Source: Xestospongia muta (lineage: Eukaryota > Porifera > Demospongiae > Haplosclerida > Petrosiidae). From it: a stretch of DNA of 64,000 nt. This document shows positions 1-17,979 of the stretch, in pieces (positions within the stretch are counted from its first letter, which is position 1; every line of letters starts with the position of its first letter). Both the position numbers and the translations under genes were made by a program. The stretch is taken from NCBI GenBank assembly GCA_963693285.1, contig OY848918.1, positions 11,249,592-11,313,591 on the forward strand, in the 5' to 3' direction. The notes below the pieces were generated by a model. It was not told the origin of the DNA, searched no databases, and saw only the letters and a program-made list of their open reading frames with translations.

Positions 1-3288
<3,288 letters not shown>

Positions 3289-4334
3289 CTGATGAACACC
3301 AGTTGACAGTTCTATACGAAAAGTTAAGAGTTATCGATACAACGTACGCATATTTCCAACTAATATATAAACTTACTGTTTACAGATCTCACTGATTGAA
3401 AATGCTTAGATAATACGAGTATCTGTCTACAACTAAAAGCCATGAGGGAATAGAACTGGAGCCATTTCCAACCTATTAAAGTGGGTGTGGTTCAAGTTTA
3501 ACCACTTGATGTGTGAGATCAAGGTGTCTGACGTGAAAGTGAAATCTCGTACACTTCTCAGTCCTTGAAATCTTTTTGAAAAGATTTTTTAAAAATACAA
3601 TTGACAAAATCGTGTTCCCGTAAAAGTGAATTTAGTAGTAAAAATTAACAAAGAAAGTACAATTGACAAATTAAAAAAATTAGTCTAATGATTGGCAAAT
3701 TAAGCATAATTATTATAAAGAAATTCAATTTTAAAAACTATACAATTGACAAAGCATGTTAAAATTTTTCGACAAAATCAATACCGAGAAATTAAAAATA
3801 AAAAAACTTGAGAATGTTCTTAAAGAGAGAGTCCCCAAGATCACATACAAGAACCAGAAAAATTTGGCAAATAATTTAGAAGATTTAAATCTTCTAAATT
3901 ATTTGTATTAAGAAATTGGATTATAGAAAAACTTAAACTACAATTTACCAAATTAAAAAAATTAACAGCAAAAATTAAGTAATTGGCAAATTAAGTGAAG
4001 AATTGACAAATAATTTTAAAAAATTCCAAAAGTTTAAGTATAATGAAATTCTATTGAAAATACCCTTAAAATGATTCATTTTAAAAGATATTTTTAAAAA
4101 CTATGATGACAAAATCATGTTAAAAGATTTAACAGTCCTGAGAAAATTTACAAACAATTTCAACATTTAAGTCAATTTTACGAAACTATAAAATCACAAT
4201 TGACACAAACTCTAGTACAATTGACAAAATCATGTTCTAATTAATTAATAGACAAATAAGTTGCTTATTAGCTGTAGATAATAATTCTAGTTCATGAAGT
4301 TCACTGATAAATGATATTTTTGTTGACATTACAG

Positions 4335-4458
4335 TGCTGCTAACATCTTGTCACAAGAGTGTATTGATAAAATAGGAGTAGTTATCAGATATTTAGGATT
4401 TGAGAGTGCCATTCAGAGGGGACTTTTATTTAGCAAGAAATCTTCAAAGACAAAATGA
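4335..4458 (+). CDS. Candidate terminal exon, unknown protein
   Basis: After an acceptor-like TTGACATTACAG, one frame stays open for about 40 codons to a TGA at 4456. It begins AANILSQECIDKIGVVIRYL and ends in a Lys/Ser-rich tail. Composition (mixed polar and hydrophobic residues, no homopolymer runs) looks coding against a very AT-rich background. No partner exon was found and the family was not recognised, so it may be a relic or chance. Confidence 0.25.
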
Positions 4459-5460
4459 TAGTTTAAGTAATGGCATGAAACAACCTATGACCAAAGGTAC
4501 TATTAATTAATTAAACTTCATAATTAGTATCTGTACAATAGTCATACCTTCATAGACAAAATGACTTTCACTAGAGGCCAATAAAAATAAACACATATGC
4601 ACAATATAGGAAAGAATTATTTGTATTGGAGTGCTTTATCAAAGCATGTTAGAAAACTTGAAATGGGAAAGAGCTCTCAAAGTATATGTGAAGATGATAC
4701 AAATGAACTACAGTTTCAAGACTGTCAACACTATTTGTCTGACTGTCTACACAGAACTTAATGCACAAAAGATGAGTGCAATAAAGGTACATCTACAAGT
4801 TCTATATAATTAATGTTTTGTGAGTATAAGTAGAAGCATACAACTGTTACTGATAGGAACTTCACTGGAGGTAGAACCTTAACTTATTTTGACTTGTTAT
4901 GGCAACCCAATTACTTAAATACATGTACATGTACAAATAAACATGTACACAATTATATCTATTGCCTATTATTGTAGTACATGACATTGTAATATCATAG
5001 TGTTAAGAGATGAAATCTATAAATTTTTCTTACTATCTTTTTTCAAACCTGACCAGCAAAAAAGTAACAGTAAATACATGTAAATGTATTTGTTTTATAA
5101 ATAAAAATTAACACAAAAAACAACGTTATTAATTTCACATTAAAGTATGATGTTTCTTTGTAGGCTACCTAGACATTAAAAAATATAAATAATGTAAATA
5201 TTAATAGCTCAAAAGTAAAATAAAATATATATTAGTGGTCAGATATTATGACTTCAATCATAATGATACTGACATATCTTAAATATCATATCTTTAATTT
5301 TTTATTAGATTCTTAATATCAGGATTTCAATGTATCTTTTAAACCAGTCAAACCAATAAACAAAAACTTCTTGTAATGTTGTTCTCTGTGACTGACTGAT
5401 CAGTTCTACTGACATTCCTTCCCAGTAGTTTAAAATTGATTTAAAATTTATAAAAAAAAA

Positions 5461-5625
5461 ACATGTTGTGTTGCCCAAACGATTCCTCCTCACTCGCCCA
5501 CTGGGGTTTCCACTTAGGCTCCAGGATTCTCTGCTATTGCTATTGTTGGACATAGTATAGTTAGGACCCCCACCGTGGCCTGGTACCCTCGTCCGAAAAC
5601 GAGGTAATCCTGGCCCCAAGCTTGT
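5461..5625 (-). CDS. Candidate Gly/Arg/Asn-rich exon, unknown
   Basis: This patch is markedly more GC-rich than its surroundings. One minus-strand frame reads PGLPRFRTRVPGHGGGP and then an Asn/Ser-rich and Arg-rich stretch (SGNPSGRVRRNRLG), like the disordered tail of an RNA-binding protein. The same strand also has a second open frame (FGRGYQATVGVL...), so the true frame is uncertain. It might belong with the two minus-strand candidates to its right. Confidence 0.25.
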
Positions 5626-5926
5626 TTTGGTTTCCTTTTATATGTACTTATGATTTTGTCTCAGGCTCTTGTGGGGCGCGATTGGATGCTTATGAATTCA
5701 TTAACGTCAACTATGAATATGATTACCAACATCGTTGAACTAAAAAGATTGTTAAAATAATTAAAACTAAAACTATACTTTTACGAGGCAAGAATAAAAG
5801 TAGTCCAACTTAAGCAAATTAGAACAACGCTACTAATTATAATAATTTTATATCATGTTTAATTTTATAGGAGCTTAAAATAAAAATTCTTACCTAAACA
5901 CTCTTCTTCATTATCTTTTGTTCCTT

Positions 5927-6030
5927 TTATGTGAATTTATAACAGGTCGTTTAGTTCCTCGAGTGCTCCAGACAAGTATATTTGGATAACTTTCTCTAGC
6001 TAATGGCTGTTGACTTTCCTTGTCATAGCT
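5927..6030 (-). CDS. Candidate C-terminal exon, basic tail, unknown
   Basis: Downstream of an acceptor-like TTAATCATAG, a minus-strand frame reads SYDKESQQPLARESYPNILV, then a Lys/Arg-rich end (NSHKRNKR) and a TAA stop. It looks like a protein C-terminus, but neither the upstream exon nor the family is certain. Confidence 0.3.
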
Positions 6031-6301
6031 ATGATTAACTAATTATAGAGGTTCAATCTAAGAATGTTTATATAACAGTTAATACAAAATTAGACATTCA
6101 TAATTTTATGTATCAATTTTATAAGAAGTGGTGGCATAACTTTAAGCTTTTAAAAAAGTGAAATGTAAAATATTGTACATCAAGAAAGCCAGGTAAATAA
6201 TAACTTAGTGGATATGATAAATCTATATTATCAGTCACAACAAGAGACAGGGGTCAACTCCCTTCAGGAGGTTGAGATAAGGAAAGAGGTGAGGCTCCAT
6301 T

Positions 6302-6600
6302 TTATTTCTCTTCAGTAGGTGTAAGACCTTCAGGTACTTCTAATATTAACTTCTCAATTGTACAATGATCTTTGGTAGCTAGTTTGTTAATGCCTTTGCT
6401 GTTATGATGTCCATATATGCTTAAATGACCTGAAATCACTTTCTTCAGACTGACCATATAGTATACACATAGTATACATTCATAACATGTATGTTTGCTG
6501 GTTGATTGCAGGAGTTCTAAAAAATACGGTGATTCACTGGAGGAGATTACTAGCATAGCAATTGCTAGTTGTGTTGGTGATACCAGAAGGCTGTAATACT
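6302..6600 (-). CDS. Candidate exon, possibly cyclin-fold C-terminus
   Basis: A minus-strand frame opens after the acceptor TTTTACATAG near 6600 and runs about 98 codons to a TAA at 6302. It starts YYSLLVSPTQLAIAMLVISS and ends LEVPEGLTPTEEK. The SPTQLAIAML segment weakly recalls the TPSQIALTAIL helix of cyclin H, but no other cyclin exon could be found upstream, so I do not name it. It is open over its whole length in a compact genome, which favours a real exon. Confidence 0.35.
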
Positions 6601-7328
6601 ATGTAAAACAGCATAACCTTCTCCGACTAATGGCACTCACAGGAACTGTCACTAATAAGACTGTTTGGAAGTAACTGACGATTGCACACTCATTTGTGAA
6701 ATTGGAATATGATTCAGAATTTAATCAAGCTAATTTATTAAATTAAAACTAAAGAATAATTACAAAAGTTGACTTCAAAACAATTTATAGCATCTTGTAA
6801 AAATAGTTAATATACTCTAGAACTATTACATAATCAGGCTATTACCATTATCCTCTCATCAGTCCACGCTATAGTATTAATAAGTCCAGTGTATTGCCCA
6901 ACATCACAGCTGGTTTGCTCTGTAAAATTCAGTAAATTGTGTTTCAGGATTTGTCTTCATTAATTCATTAATTGGTTAAAGTCCTGTATTTAATTATTCC
7001 ATGTACATTTTTAATAGAAGTATATAATTATCAGCTAGTGATTTCTTAAATCTCAACTGGATATTATATTTTTATACATAATCACTTTTGTTAGCTTTGT
7101 TACCAAAATAATATATCTTAGCATTGGTTATTTACCTCAGTGATCGTTCAGCATTATTTATACGTGTAGATACTGCGATTAATATTGATATTTTTAATTG
7201 AAATATTTACATGATTATCAAAGATAGATATTTTTATTCGCCCTCTAAATAGCATTTCCTTGATGATGGGCGTGGTAGTCTAGCAAGTGTTGGGTGTGGC
7301 GAGCAGCATCAGCATCGAGACGAAGACA

Positions 7329-7457
7329 GTAAGTCTTTGAAATAAATATCTTAATATTAGCGATGAGATCTATCAACGTACTGTAAAATATATCACTATA
7401 ATTTAGCTTAGATCATGTTTACAAAGTGACCACACCCACTATTGTCCTTGTTTTTAG
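7329..7457 (+). other. 5'UTR intron of the GSAP-like gene
   Basis: A consensus donor (ACA/GTAAGT at 7329) and an acceptor (TTGTTTTTAG ending 7457) bracket 129 bases just upstream of the first ATG at 7460. The leader exon would end at 7328. A promoter was not identified. Confidence 0.55.
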
Positions 7458-7459
7458 TA

Positions 7460-10366
<2,907 letters not shown>

Positions 10367-10617
10367 AGTACTATATAATTTGAGTGTTTTTCTTTTGCTT
10401 GTTTTCGATTTTGAGTGACGTTTTGGATTTTTTTTATTATTATTGCTTACTATGTTTTGTTATCGTTTAGAATTTACAGACGTGAACGGAAACGTTCTGA
10501 AATTTCTGCAAAAATGAAATGGAAGGAAACAAAACGTAATCCCGTATACTTGGATGGTGGGGTGGAGCTTCTGCTGCTGAGTGCTGACGTCTCTCACCAT
10601 TGCACTTAGGTAAGGTC

Positions 10618-13600
10618 ATGGCTGGTAATCCTCCACCTGTTGTTCCGCGATCTCCTCTCTTGAAATTAGATCCTCCAGAATTTCTCTTATTTAGAGGTCA
10701 GTGAAAATGGTGCTAGAAGTTAGCGAACTGTATATTGTACCAAAATATGTGCGTGTGTGTGTTATTATAATACATTATATGTAATAAAATATAAAGTAGT
10801 TTAGTGTTATCCATTTTAAATTGACTGTTTATAAAATGTATAGAGAAGTTTGTAAATATTCGTGTTTGTTTTTTATTTAACTGTAGTTCAATGCAATATT
10901 ATATTGTGTACTGTACTTGAATAACGTCACTATTGAGAATACCTGTTATACATTGATGTCGTATTCTCAAGTTATGATATCAAGTTAGAGTCTAGAATTT
11001 AGCATTAATCTTTCCCCTGTTAAAATGTGGTAATACTGTTAATGCAATCGAACCTAATAATAGCTTTGTAATACACTTTATCATTTTATGTTCGTTTGTT
11101 TTTGTTAGCTCCCTTTGACGAGCGAAAGGTTTGTCTGTTAACACTCACAAACCCCACTCTACGTAGGATAGGTTTTAAAATGAGATGCACAGCTGCAGAA
11201 TGTTATGCTGCTAATCCTGCCAGTGGTATAGTCGAACCAAATGGACGCAATATTATCTCTGGTAAGAGAAAACTCAATGAGTACTGCATTGTAGACAAAT
11301 GGATGGATAAATGGACTAATGGATGAACTGATAGATGGATATATGGGATGTAGACAGATATATGATGGACTTACAAATGAATGGATGATATTTGTATGGA
11401 TGATTAATGTAATGATTGATAAATAAACTGACTAATGATGACAGGATAATTACCAAATGTATACTTTGTCTATTACTATTATGTTTATTAGTAATATAGT
11501 AGAACTTATTACTAATATAGTAGAACATATTAGTAATATAGTAGAACATATTAGTAATATAGTAGTATATACTATTACTATGTCACTACCTACACATTAG
11601 GTCAATAGGTCCAGTACTAGTTTAACACCTATTGTTCAGTACATATGATGTCATATCATTGAATAGAATAGACAAGTTAATGGAAGTAGTTTTTATATTG
11701 AAATACGTACCATTATCTTTAACCATTGATGTCCAGTATTGCCAACGACTTACATTTTTAGTGAACTTGAAATGGACCTACTCTATAATATAGTATTTAT
11801 CACTTCATTAATACACATTGTAGAATGTCTTCTAATAGTATAGTTTTGAAGGTTCTCATTTACCACTAACTAGTATTATATGTACCTTGAGACAACAAGT
11901 CCTCAGTAGATATCATTTGTAACAGTAACCATATAATATTCTTTATACTACAAATTTGCACACTTACTCAGCATTTTTAAAAATCTTCCCTAACATGTAT
12001 TGGAGATATCATAATGTAAACAGCACTAAGGAGTTATACTACTACTATCAAAACAATGGACTTTCAATGTTTTCTATTTTTCATGTAGTTTATCTATGGG
12101 AACAGAAAGGGAAAGATCTTACCAAATTGGACTGGAAAAGACATCGTTTTGGAGTAACTTATTTGACAGTTACTAATGACTGTACTATTGAACAAATTGA
12201 TGATATTGTAAGTGTTACTTACTTTAAGAGACTTCTTTAAAGTCACTAGAAGTATATGATCTGTTTGTTTTGTGTTGATTTTACTGCTTGGCACACACAG
12301 CACGCCAGGTAGTGCTATTATGTATATATATATATATATATATAATAAGATTCATAGTCCATACATTTTGAATAGAAGTGTTGGTTCTATATAACGCATA
12401 TAGATAGACCTCATAGAAGGTTAACGTTTGAAATATTGTACTGACAACTTAAACAGCTAGTTTCCTCTTCATAAACAGCAAAGTGCCAGGTTTGTACTGA
12501 CCTAATGACAAGGTTTATCAGTTCTGTCATTATTGATGATACATAAACTTTATAAACCCACCAACCAGAGAACTTAAATGACTATTGCTCAACAGCCACG
12601 TATTATAATATAGAGCGATAGTGGTCAGTTAGTGTGAATCTCATTATAATTATATCAGATATATCATGGTTCATTGATCTATGTGTATTATATAAACCTG
12701 CCAACTCAGGATGTTGTAAAAGATATCAACCTCAAACTGTAGATGCATAAATAATTGTATATCCACTCATTTCAGTTTATTCTATTGTTGTATTTGATAA
12801 TTGAAAGTGATGATTGAAATTAAACCACATCCTTTAATTGTCAATGCACATGTCAACCAATGAATTTTATTAACTCTAACCACAAGTTCTATGATGATGT
12901 GCATTGATAATTATAATACCATTTGCTTGTTGCTCCAGTAGCACTGCCTTCTCTAAATATACTCTCATAATTTGACATTGTTGGTGTTCAATCTACTACA
13001 GTAGTTAATATCAACAAGTTAATGGAAGAATCATAAAGTGATTATAATGCTTACTGCCTAGTGTCTATATTTATAGCATTTATAACTATTAGTCTTCCAC
13101 TGACACTGTTGCTAATTATGTTTGTAGTTCTAGTCAGTATTCACCGAAGTCGATATCTTCCAAAACAATTATAGGATGATTTTTAAAATTATAATTTTGT
13201 TTTAAGTTATTATTTTCACAAATACGTTTATATTTAATAATACTGCAATTACTGTACTCTGCTTTTAATGTTTAATGTAATAATGTACATGTACATAATT
13301 TACACATAATATATTATCAATTGTGTTTATGTTGTAGATTAGAAAGTCATCAAAAGATGTTCTTAAAACTGCTATCTTAAAGAGTTTAATTCTAAGTGAG
13401 GAAGAATCTGAGGATGAGGCTCGTGACATGGTTGGCTTTTGTAACCCTCGTCTAAGAGTATGATTTTTGTAGTGTAATATTTCTTTGTTTTATTATCTGT
13501 CTATCTATCCATCCATCCATCATTTATCCATTTATCAATTTATTCGTCTATCCACTCATCCATCTATCCAGTATCCACCCATCCATACATCCATCTATTC

Positions 13601-15062
13601 ATCCATACATCCATCTATTCATCCATACATTCATCTATTCATCCATACATCCATCTATTCATCCATACATCCATCTATTCATCCATACATTCATCCATAC
13701 ATCCATCTATTCATCCATACATCCATCTATTCATTCATTTCTCAATTACAATAATTCACTTTTTGTATTTATGTTTAGTTACAGACCATATCGTCAGTCA
13801 AATCAGAAGAGAATGTATCATCAATTTATCAACGACGAGAAGTAGATGAACAAATTAAAGTGTTAAAAACTGCTTTAGTAACTAAAACAACAGAACAGAC
13901 TATGTTAGCCGATGAATGTAATGATCTTCGAGAAAAGGTCGCATTGAATGAGTCAATTATCGCTGAAATGGAAAAAGAAAAATTAAAATTAGAAGAAGAT
14001 TTGAAATTATGGAAAGAGAGAGCTAAGGAGAAATTAAAATTAGAAAATGATTTGAAATTATGGAAGGAGAGAGCCGAACAACAAGAAAAAGAAAATGAGC
14101 TCGCTATGACTCGTAGTAGAATGAGAATAAATGAATTAGAAGTAGAAAATGTCCAATTGAAAGAAGAAAAAGAAAGTGCCTTAGTGTTCATGAAAGAAAG
14201 AGAGAAGGCTCATCAAAAGGACATCTTGGCGTCACAAGACATATCATTTTGGGAGGTCAGTTGTAAAGACATCACTATCACAGGAAAAGAATTAGGTAGA
14301 GGTGCTTTTGCTACAGTGAATGTGGGATATTTTCATGAACAAAAAGTAGCAATAAAAATGCTTCATCCTAATATTTTATCAGATCACTACATTGAGCTGT
14401 TACGACGTGAAGTTGGTCTGATGGCTAAAGTACGTCATCCTCACTTGCTTTTATTTATGGCTGTAGTATTTGATCACCCAACAGAGTGTCCCCTAATAAT
14501 CACAGAGTTGATGACTACGTCATTAAGAAATGCTTTATACAAACCTCCAACTAAACTAGATAATCGTGCCAAACTTCGTATTATGAATGATGTTGCCTCT
14601 GCTCTTCATTATTTACATACACAAAGGGAACCTATACTTCATCGCGACGTCAGCAGTGCCAATGTTCTCTTGGAGGAACTGTCCAAAACTTGGAGAGGAA
14701 AACTTTCTGATTTTGGTGCTGCAAATCTTGCACGATTCTCTGTCTCAGCTGCTCCTGGAGCTGAGATATATACTGCTCCAGAAATTCCTAGAGCATCAGT
14801 TTTGATTGAAGAGAATGTAACAGAACAGACACCTAAAGTCGATGTCTATAGCTATGGTGTTTTGCTTTGTGAGGTCTTTACTGACAAGCCTCAACTACCC
14901 ACTAGAGATAATTATGGTCCTATGCTTAAAGCTATCGAAGTTAATTGGCCTCTAATGCATCAAGTCATTTTATCGTGTGTACAAGTTGAACCACATAAAC
15001 GACCAACTATGAAACAAATCCTACAAAACTTTCGAGATACTTTTTCTCGTGTTTTGTCATAA
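10618..15062 (+). CDS. MSP-domain / coiled-coil / TKL-like protein kinase
   Basis: Five exons (10618-10696, 11109-11261, 12089-12207, 13338-13457, 13779-15062) splice in frame to 584 residues. Residues about 13-110 form an MSP (VAP-type) domain: [20 protein letters not shown], then [20 protein letters not shown] and [11 protein letters not shown] match the VAP pattern of beta strands. In VAPs this domain sits on ER membranes and binds FFAT motifs. Residues about 195-309 are a Lys/Glu-rich coiled coil with an internal repeat ([14 protein letters not shown] twice). Residues about 320-575 are a kinase: glycine loop GRGAFATV (330-337), VAIK lysine 350, alpha-C Glu 368, HRDVSSAN (445-452), DFG (468-470), APE (490-492), DVYSYGVLL. 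All catalytic residues are present. The HRDVSSAN loop fits the TKL group better than true Tyr kinases. No TM segment is seen. Coiled coil and kinase share one exon. The start is the first in-frame ATG after a stop at 10585. Intron 1 has a GTCAGT donor. Confidence 0.85.
11262..12088 (+). other. Intron 2 of the MSP-kinase gene
   Basis: It holds short degenerate GATGGAT and TAGTAATATAGTAGAACATAT repeats (11300-11570). Nothing coding was seen beyond the shadow of the flanking exon. Confidence 0.7.
12208..13337 (+). other. Intron 3 of the MSP-kinase gene
   Basis: AT-rich, with a short TA run near 12320-12342. No exon fits between the phase-0 junctions at 12207 and 13338. Confidence 0.7.
13495..13740. 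repeat. (ATCC)n-derived tetranucleotide repeat in intron 4
   Basis: Tandem CATCCATACATCCATCTATT words fill most of the intron 13458-13778. A shorter version is present in the pseudogene copy at 56050-56250, so the copied block carried this intron with it. Confidence 0.9.
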
Positions 15063-15728
15063 AATTATATGAATTGTTATTGCAAATTTTTGTGTGTTAG
15101 CTTTGTATAATTCATATGTTATTTTCATTCTCAAAATGATCTATATATTGTTCAATGGAAATTGCATAATAACTGTTGTATTTTTAGTACTGGAAATGAA
15201 TGCCCAATTAATGTATTGATTCATATTTTGAACTTAGAACATTTCAGTTCTTTGAATATACTAGTAGTCTCATTCCCAGAGCTGGCATGTATAGACATGG
15301 AGTACTGGAATACTAAATTACACATATATAGGATTTTTGCTATCGACTTATTAAAGATCTAACAAATTTTACTTTATCAATTGTTCATATGCTAAACAGT
15401 ATGATATAATATTGGCTCTTATTTAATCTATAACAATAATCATTAGAGATTTGATACTGAGAATACAATAACAACATGGTTAAATACAATTATATAAAAA
15501 TTATAATTTTACATAATTTTATATAATTATAAATGTCTATTGACTATTTTTATATTTTCTGAGTAATCTTCAGTTAATTTATGCACAGAACTCTAATAAT
15601 AATCACAATAATAACTAAAAACATTATAAGTATAATAATCTCAATATAATCTCAATAAAAAAGACCAAAGAACCATGGTGAAAAATATCACCTAAAATAG
15701 TTGATGGTTTATTCAATATATCTAGGGA
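15063..15728. other. Spacer with a decayed receptor TM exon
   Basis: AT-rich sequence between the kinase stop and the receptor array. On the minus strand, about 15570-15695, the pattern acceptor-GTGAT-hydrophobic codons recurs (reads GDIFHHGSLVFF, then a stop), like a decayed TM exon of the A genes. It marks the left border of the array. Confidence 0.5.
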
Positions 15729-15955
15729 TTATTTTGTTTTAATTTCCTTTTTTTGTCTATGTTTGTACAGAACTATAAAAATAACTATAACAACAATAAT
15801 AACAACAATAGGAAGAAGAAGAAGAAGAAGAAACAACAGTGTGCCGTTATCACCTAAATATATATTCTCTGTAATGTAATGCAAATAAATTAGCCACATA
15901 CCTCCTCCTCCTCTTCCATCACCATTGTTACATTGAGGAATAGTAATTAGTTGTT
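15729..15955 (-). CDS. Alternative 3' exons of receptor A1 (TM with basic tail)
   Basis: Two exons, 15955-15902 (phase 1 to 1, EQLITIPQCNNGDGRGGGG) and 15853-15729 (phase 1 to stop), repeat the structure of A1 exons 7 and 8. The second encodes GDNGTLLFLLLLLPIVV, a long Val/Ile helix, and a basic tail YKHRQKKEIKTK. Joined to A1 exon 6 (ending 16333) they keep the frame and give a 374-residue protein. They could be mutually exclusive terminal exons of A1 or the left-over 3' end of an older A gene. A small piece of a second exon 6 remains near 16005-16040. Confidence 0.55.
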
Positions 15956-16088
15956 CTTTGTTCTATTATAAATATCATATTATGTACACATATTCACAAA
16001 CTCTACCTATTAGTATGCCTTTACCAAAGATATTAACTAAGCATTCATACCATACCTTTTCTTCAAGCATATCCCAACGATCAATACC

Positions 16089-17429
16089 TCACAGATATAG
16101 TAGAGGTACTATATAGAATAGTACTAGTACAACTGCTACAATGATCCCTACATCAGCTATGAAACCAATGTGAAAGTTAAAGTCATCTGATATATAAACC
16201 TACATCTTCCTCCTCCTCCATTACTATCATCATCACTACTCTTACACTGAGAAATGGGCGAAACAACTATTAGATCTATAACATAGAAAGACAATTATAT
16301 CACATGCACACACACATATTCACAAACTCTACCTGCTGGTATCCCTTGACCAAAGATATTAACTGGTGTAACTCTAATAATGTAAGTTTGACTTGCATTA
16401 GCTTCAGTAGTTGTCCAAGTAATGTCATCTACTCTATGATAAGTAATATCTCCAGTTAAATTATGAGAGAGGTTATAATATTGAACTGGAGGTCGTTCTA
16501 TTTTTTCTTGTTCATCCAGATCCTGAATATATACAATATAACCATAACAACATTAACAATAACATCATTGTAGTTTACTTGTATTGTAATTGTAATATTA
16601 GCATAACAATCACTTCTAGTTCTATTTGTGGCATTTGAAGTATTTATTGACAGCGTTATTCTTGCTGGACCTATATAACACACAGTAATATCATTAAAGT
16701 GTCTCTAACTTGTAGTCTTACTTAATGTAAAGTCAGAACTCTTAACACTCTGGTTTCCTATCCTGTCTACACTGTCAATACCACTAACAGTGTAACTATA
16801 TACAGCAGTAGTATTAACAAAAATACTAGCATTAAGAAACAATGAAGAGAAACTAGTTTTAATATTGTAGACCTCATTTGTATTATTTGTAACATTAACT
16901 TGATATACATCAGCACATGTCACATTGTCCCAACTAAGTATGACTTGAGACTCATTGTTGAAGGTTATATTGAGGTTGGTAGGTTTCTCTAGAGGTCCTA
17001 CAATATGACATGACAATATAAAATAGTTGTTGTAGTATAATAAACTAGATACTACCTATTTACATACATAAATACCACATATTCGTATAGTATTGAATTG
17101 TTTACTATTTTCAGTTCCAATGTCTTTCAATGTCATTGTTTGCACATATAATGAGATTTTTTACTTTGTGAAGCTTTTGTTATCAAAACAATCTCTGTGT
17201 ACCGGTATTTTGTTTTTATCAATACTATTGTTCTCTAGTAGTTATCAATCAGTACATTGCTGCTAATTAGTCATTGTTAATGAAAAGGCTATTTAATTTG
17301 TCAATGTAGCTTTTCTTTACTATAAGCAGACAAACATGAATGCATAGTTATCAACCTGGAGATCTCACAATGCAACTTTATAGTTATCAATACAGCTTAT
17401 TTTTATATTGCTCTCCAAAATTTATATAT

Positions 17430-17479
<50 letters not shown>

Positions 17480-17979
17480 AGTACCTGGATCTTTGACAGT
17501 ACAGTTTTTGGAACCTGGATTCAATCCATTACTGCATTTGATGCGTAAAGCTGCTGTTTCATTCACTGTAAATGTCAAATTTGATGAATTCAGCATATTA
17601 TCATAGGTAGCTTGAAACCCTCCTTTAATTGCACAGTTGTCATCTCCAATAAATTCAAACCGTTCTATTCTTGTGCCATTAAATGTTGTTATATCCCAGT
17701 TTAATTGTGGTGTGGAGGTCTCACAATAGCACTTTACCAGGTTTCCTACACATGTTCCATTACAAGCCTCATTACAGTTAAAATCCTCTACAACAGCACC
17801 TATACAGAGTACAGAAGAACACATTAAAAGATTTTAACTTGACAAAGCTTACATGTTGGTTTGAGTAGACAGAGAATACAGGTAATAAGTAGGACAATTA
17901 GAGCTTCAACTATCTGGAGAAAGTAGACAGAAGAGGATGAATGAACTTATATATAAATATCACTTACTGTAGCAGCCAT
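16089..17979 (-). CDS. A1: Ig + 2 FN3 receptor, tailless membrane anchor
   Basis: Eight exons: 17979-17968, 17913-17853, 17799-17485, 16997-16722, 16670-16579, 16522-16333, 16275-16204, 16186-16089; 371 residues. The signal peptide is split (MAAT, then IVEALIVLLITCILCLL). Exon 3 is an Ig-like domain with six or more cysteines (DFNCNEACNGTCVGNLVKC...). Exon 4 is an FN3 domain (GPLEKPTNLNITFNNESQ). Exons 5+6 form a second FN3 split by a phase-0 intron. Exon 7 is a short Gly-rich linker. Exon 8 is one helix (GIIVAVVLVLFYIV) ending four residues before the stop. Many N-x-S/T sites point to a glycosylated surface protein. There is no signalling tail, so it would act as a ligand-binding or decoy form, or through a partner; this is inference. 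It lies head to head with B1. A second set of 3' exons lies downstream at 15729-15955. Confidence 0.8.
17428..17477. repeat. (TA)n tract in A1 intron 3
   Basis: TATATACATATATACATA followed by pure TA, abutting the A1 exon 3 donor. It is present with different lengths in A2 (37719-37762) and A3 (60897-60976), a handy length marker among the three copies. Confidence 0.9.

Larger units (their letters stand above)
3289..7328. other. Largely unassigned interval between TXNRD and GSAP
   Basis: About 4 kb, very AT-rich between 3.5 and 4.3 kb with many 'attgacaaa' words. Only short candidate exons can be supported (listed separately at 4335-4458, 5461-5625, 5927-6030 and 6302-6600). The 5' exon of the thioredoxin reductase must also lie at or beyond this stretch. 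No RNA gene or intact transposon was recognised. Confidence 0.5.

Noticed and set aside
6302..6600. Cyclin H gene
   Set aside because: Only one short segment recalls the cyclin C-terminal helix; no cyclin-box exons were found upstream.
13829..14191. Ser/Phe-rich ORF on the minus strand
   Set aside because: Antisense shadow of the Lys/Glu coiled coil of the kinase gene.
17387..17484. Tyr-Ile repeat tail on the A Ig exon (also in A2 and A3)
   Set aside because: It reads through the donor into the TA microsatellite; the exon ends at 17485 with a good GT.
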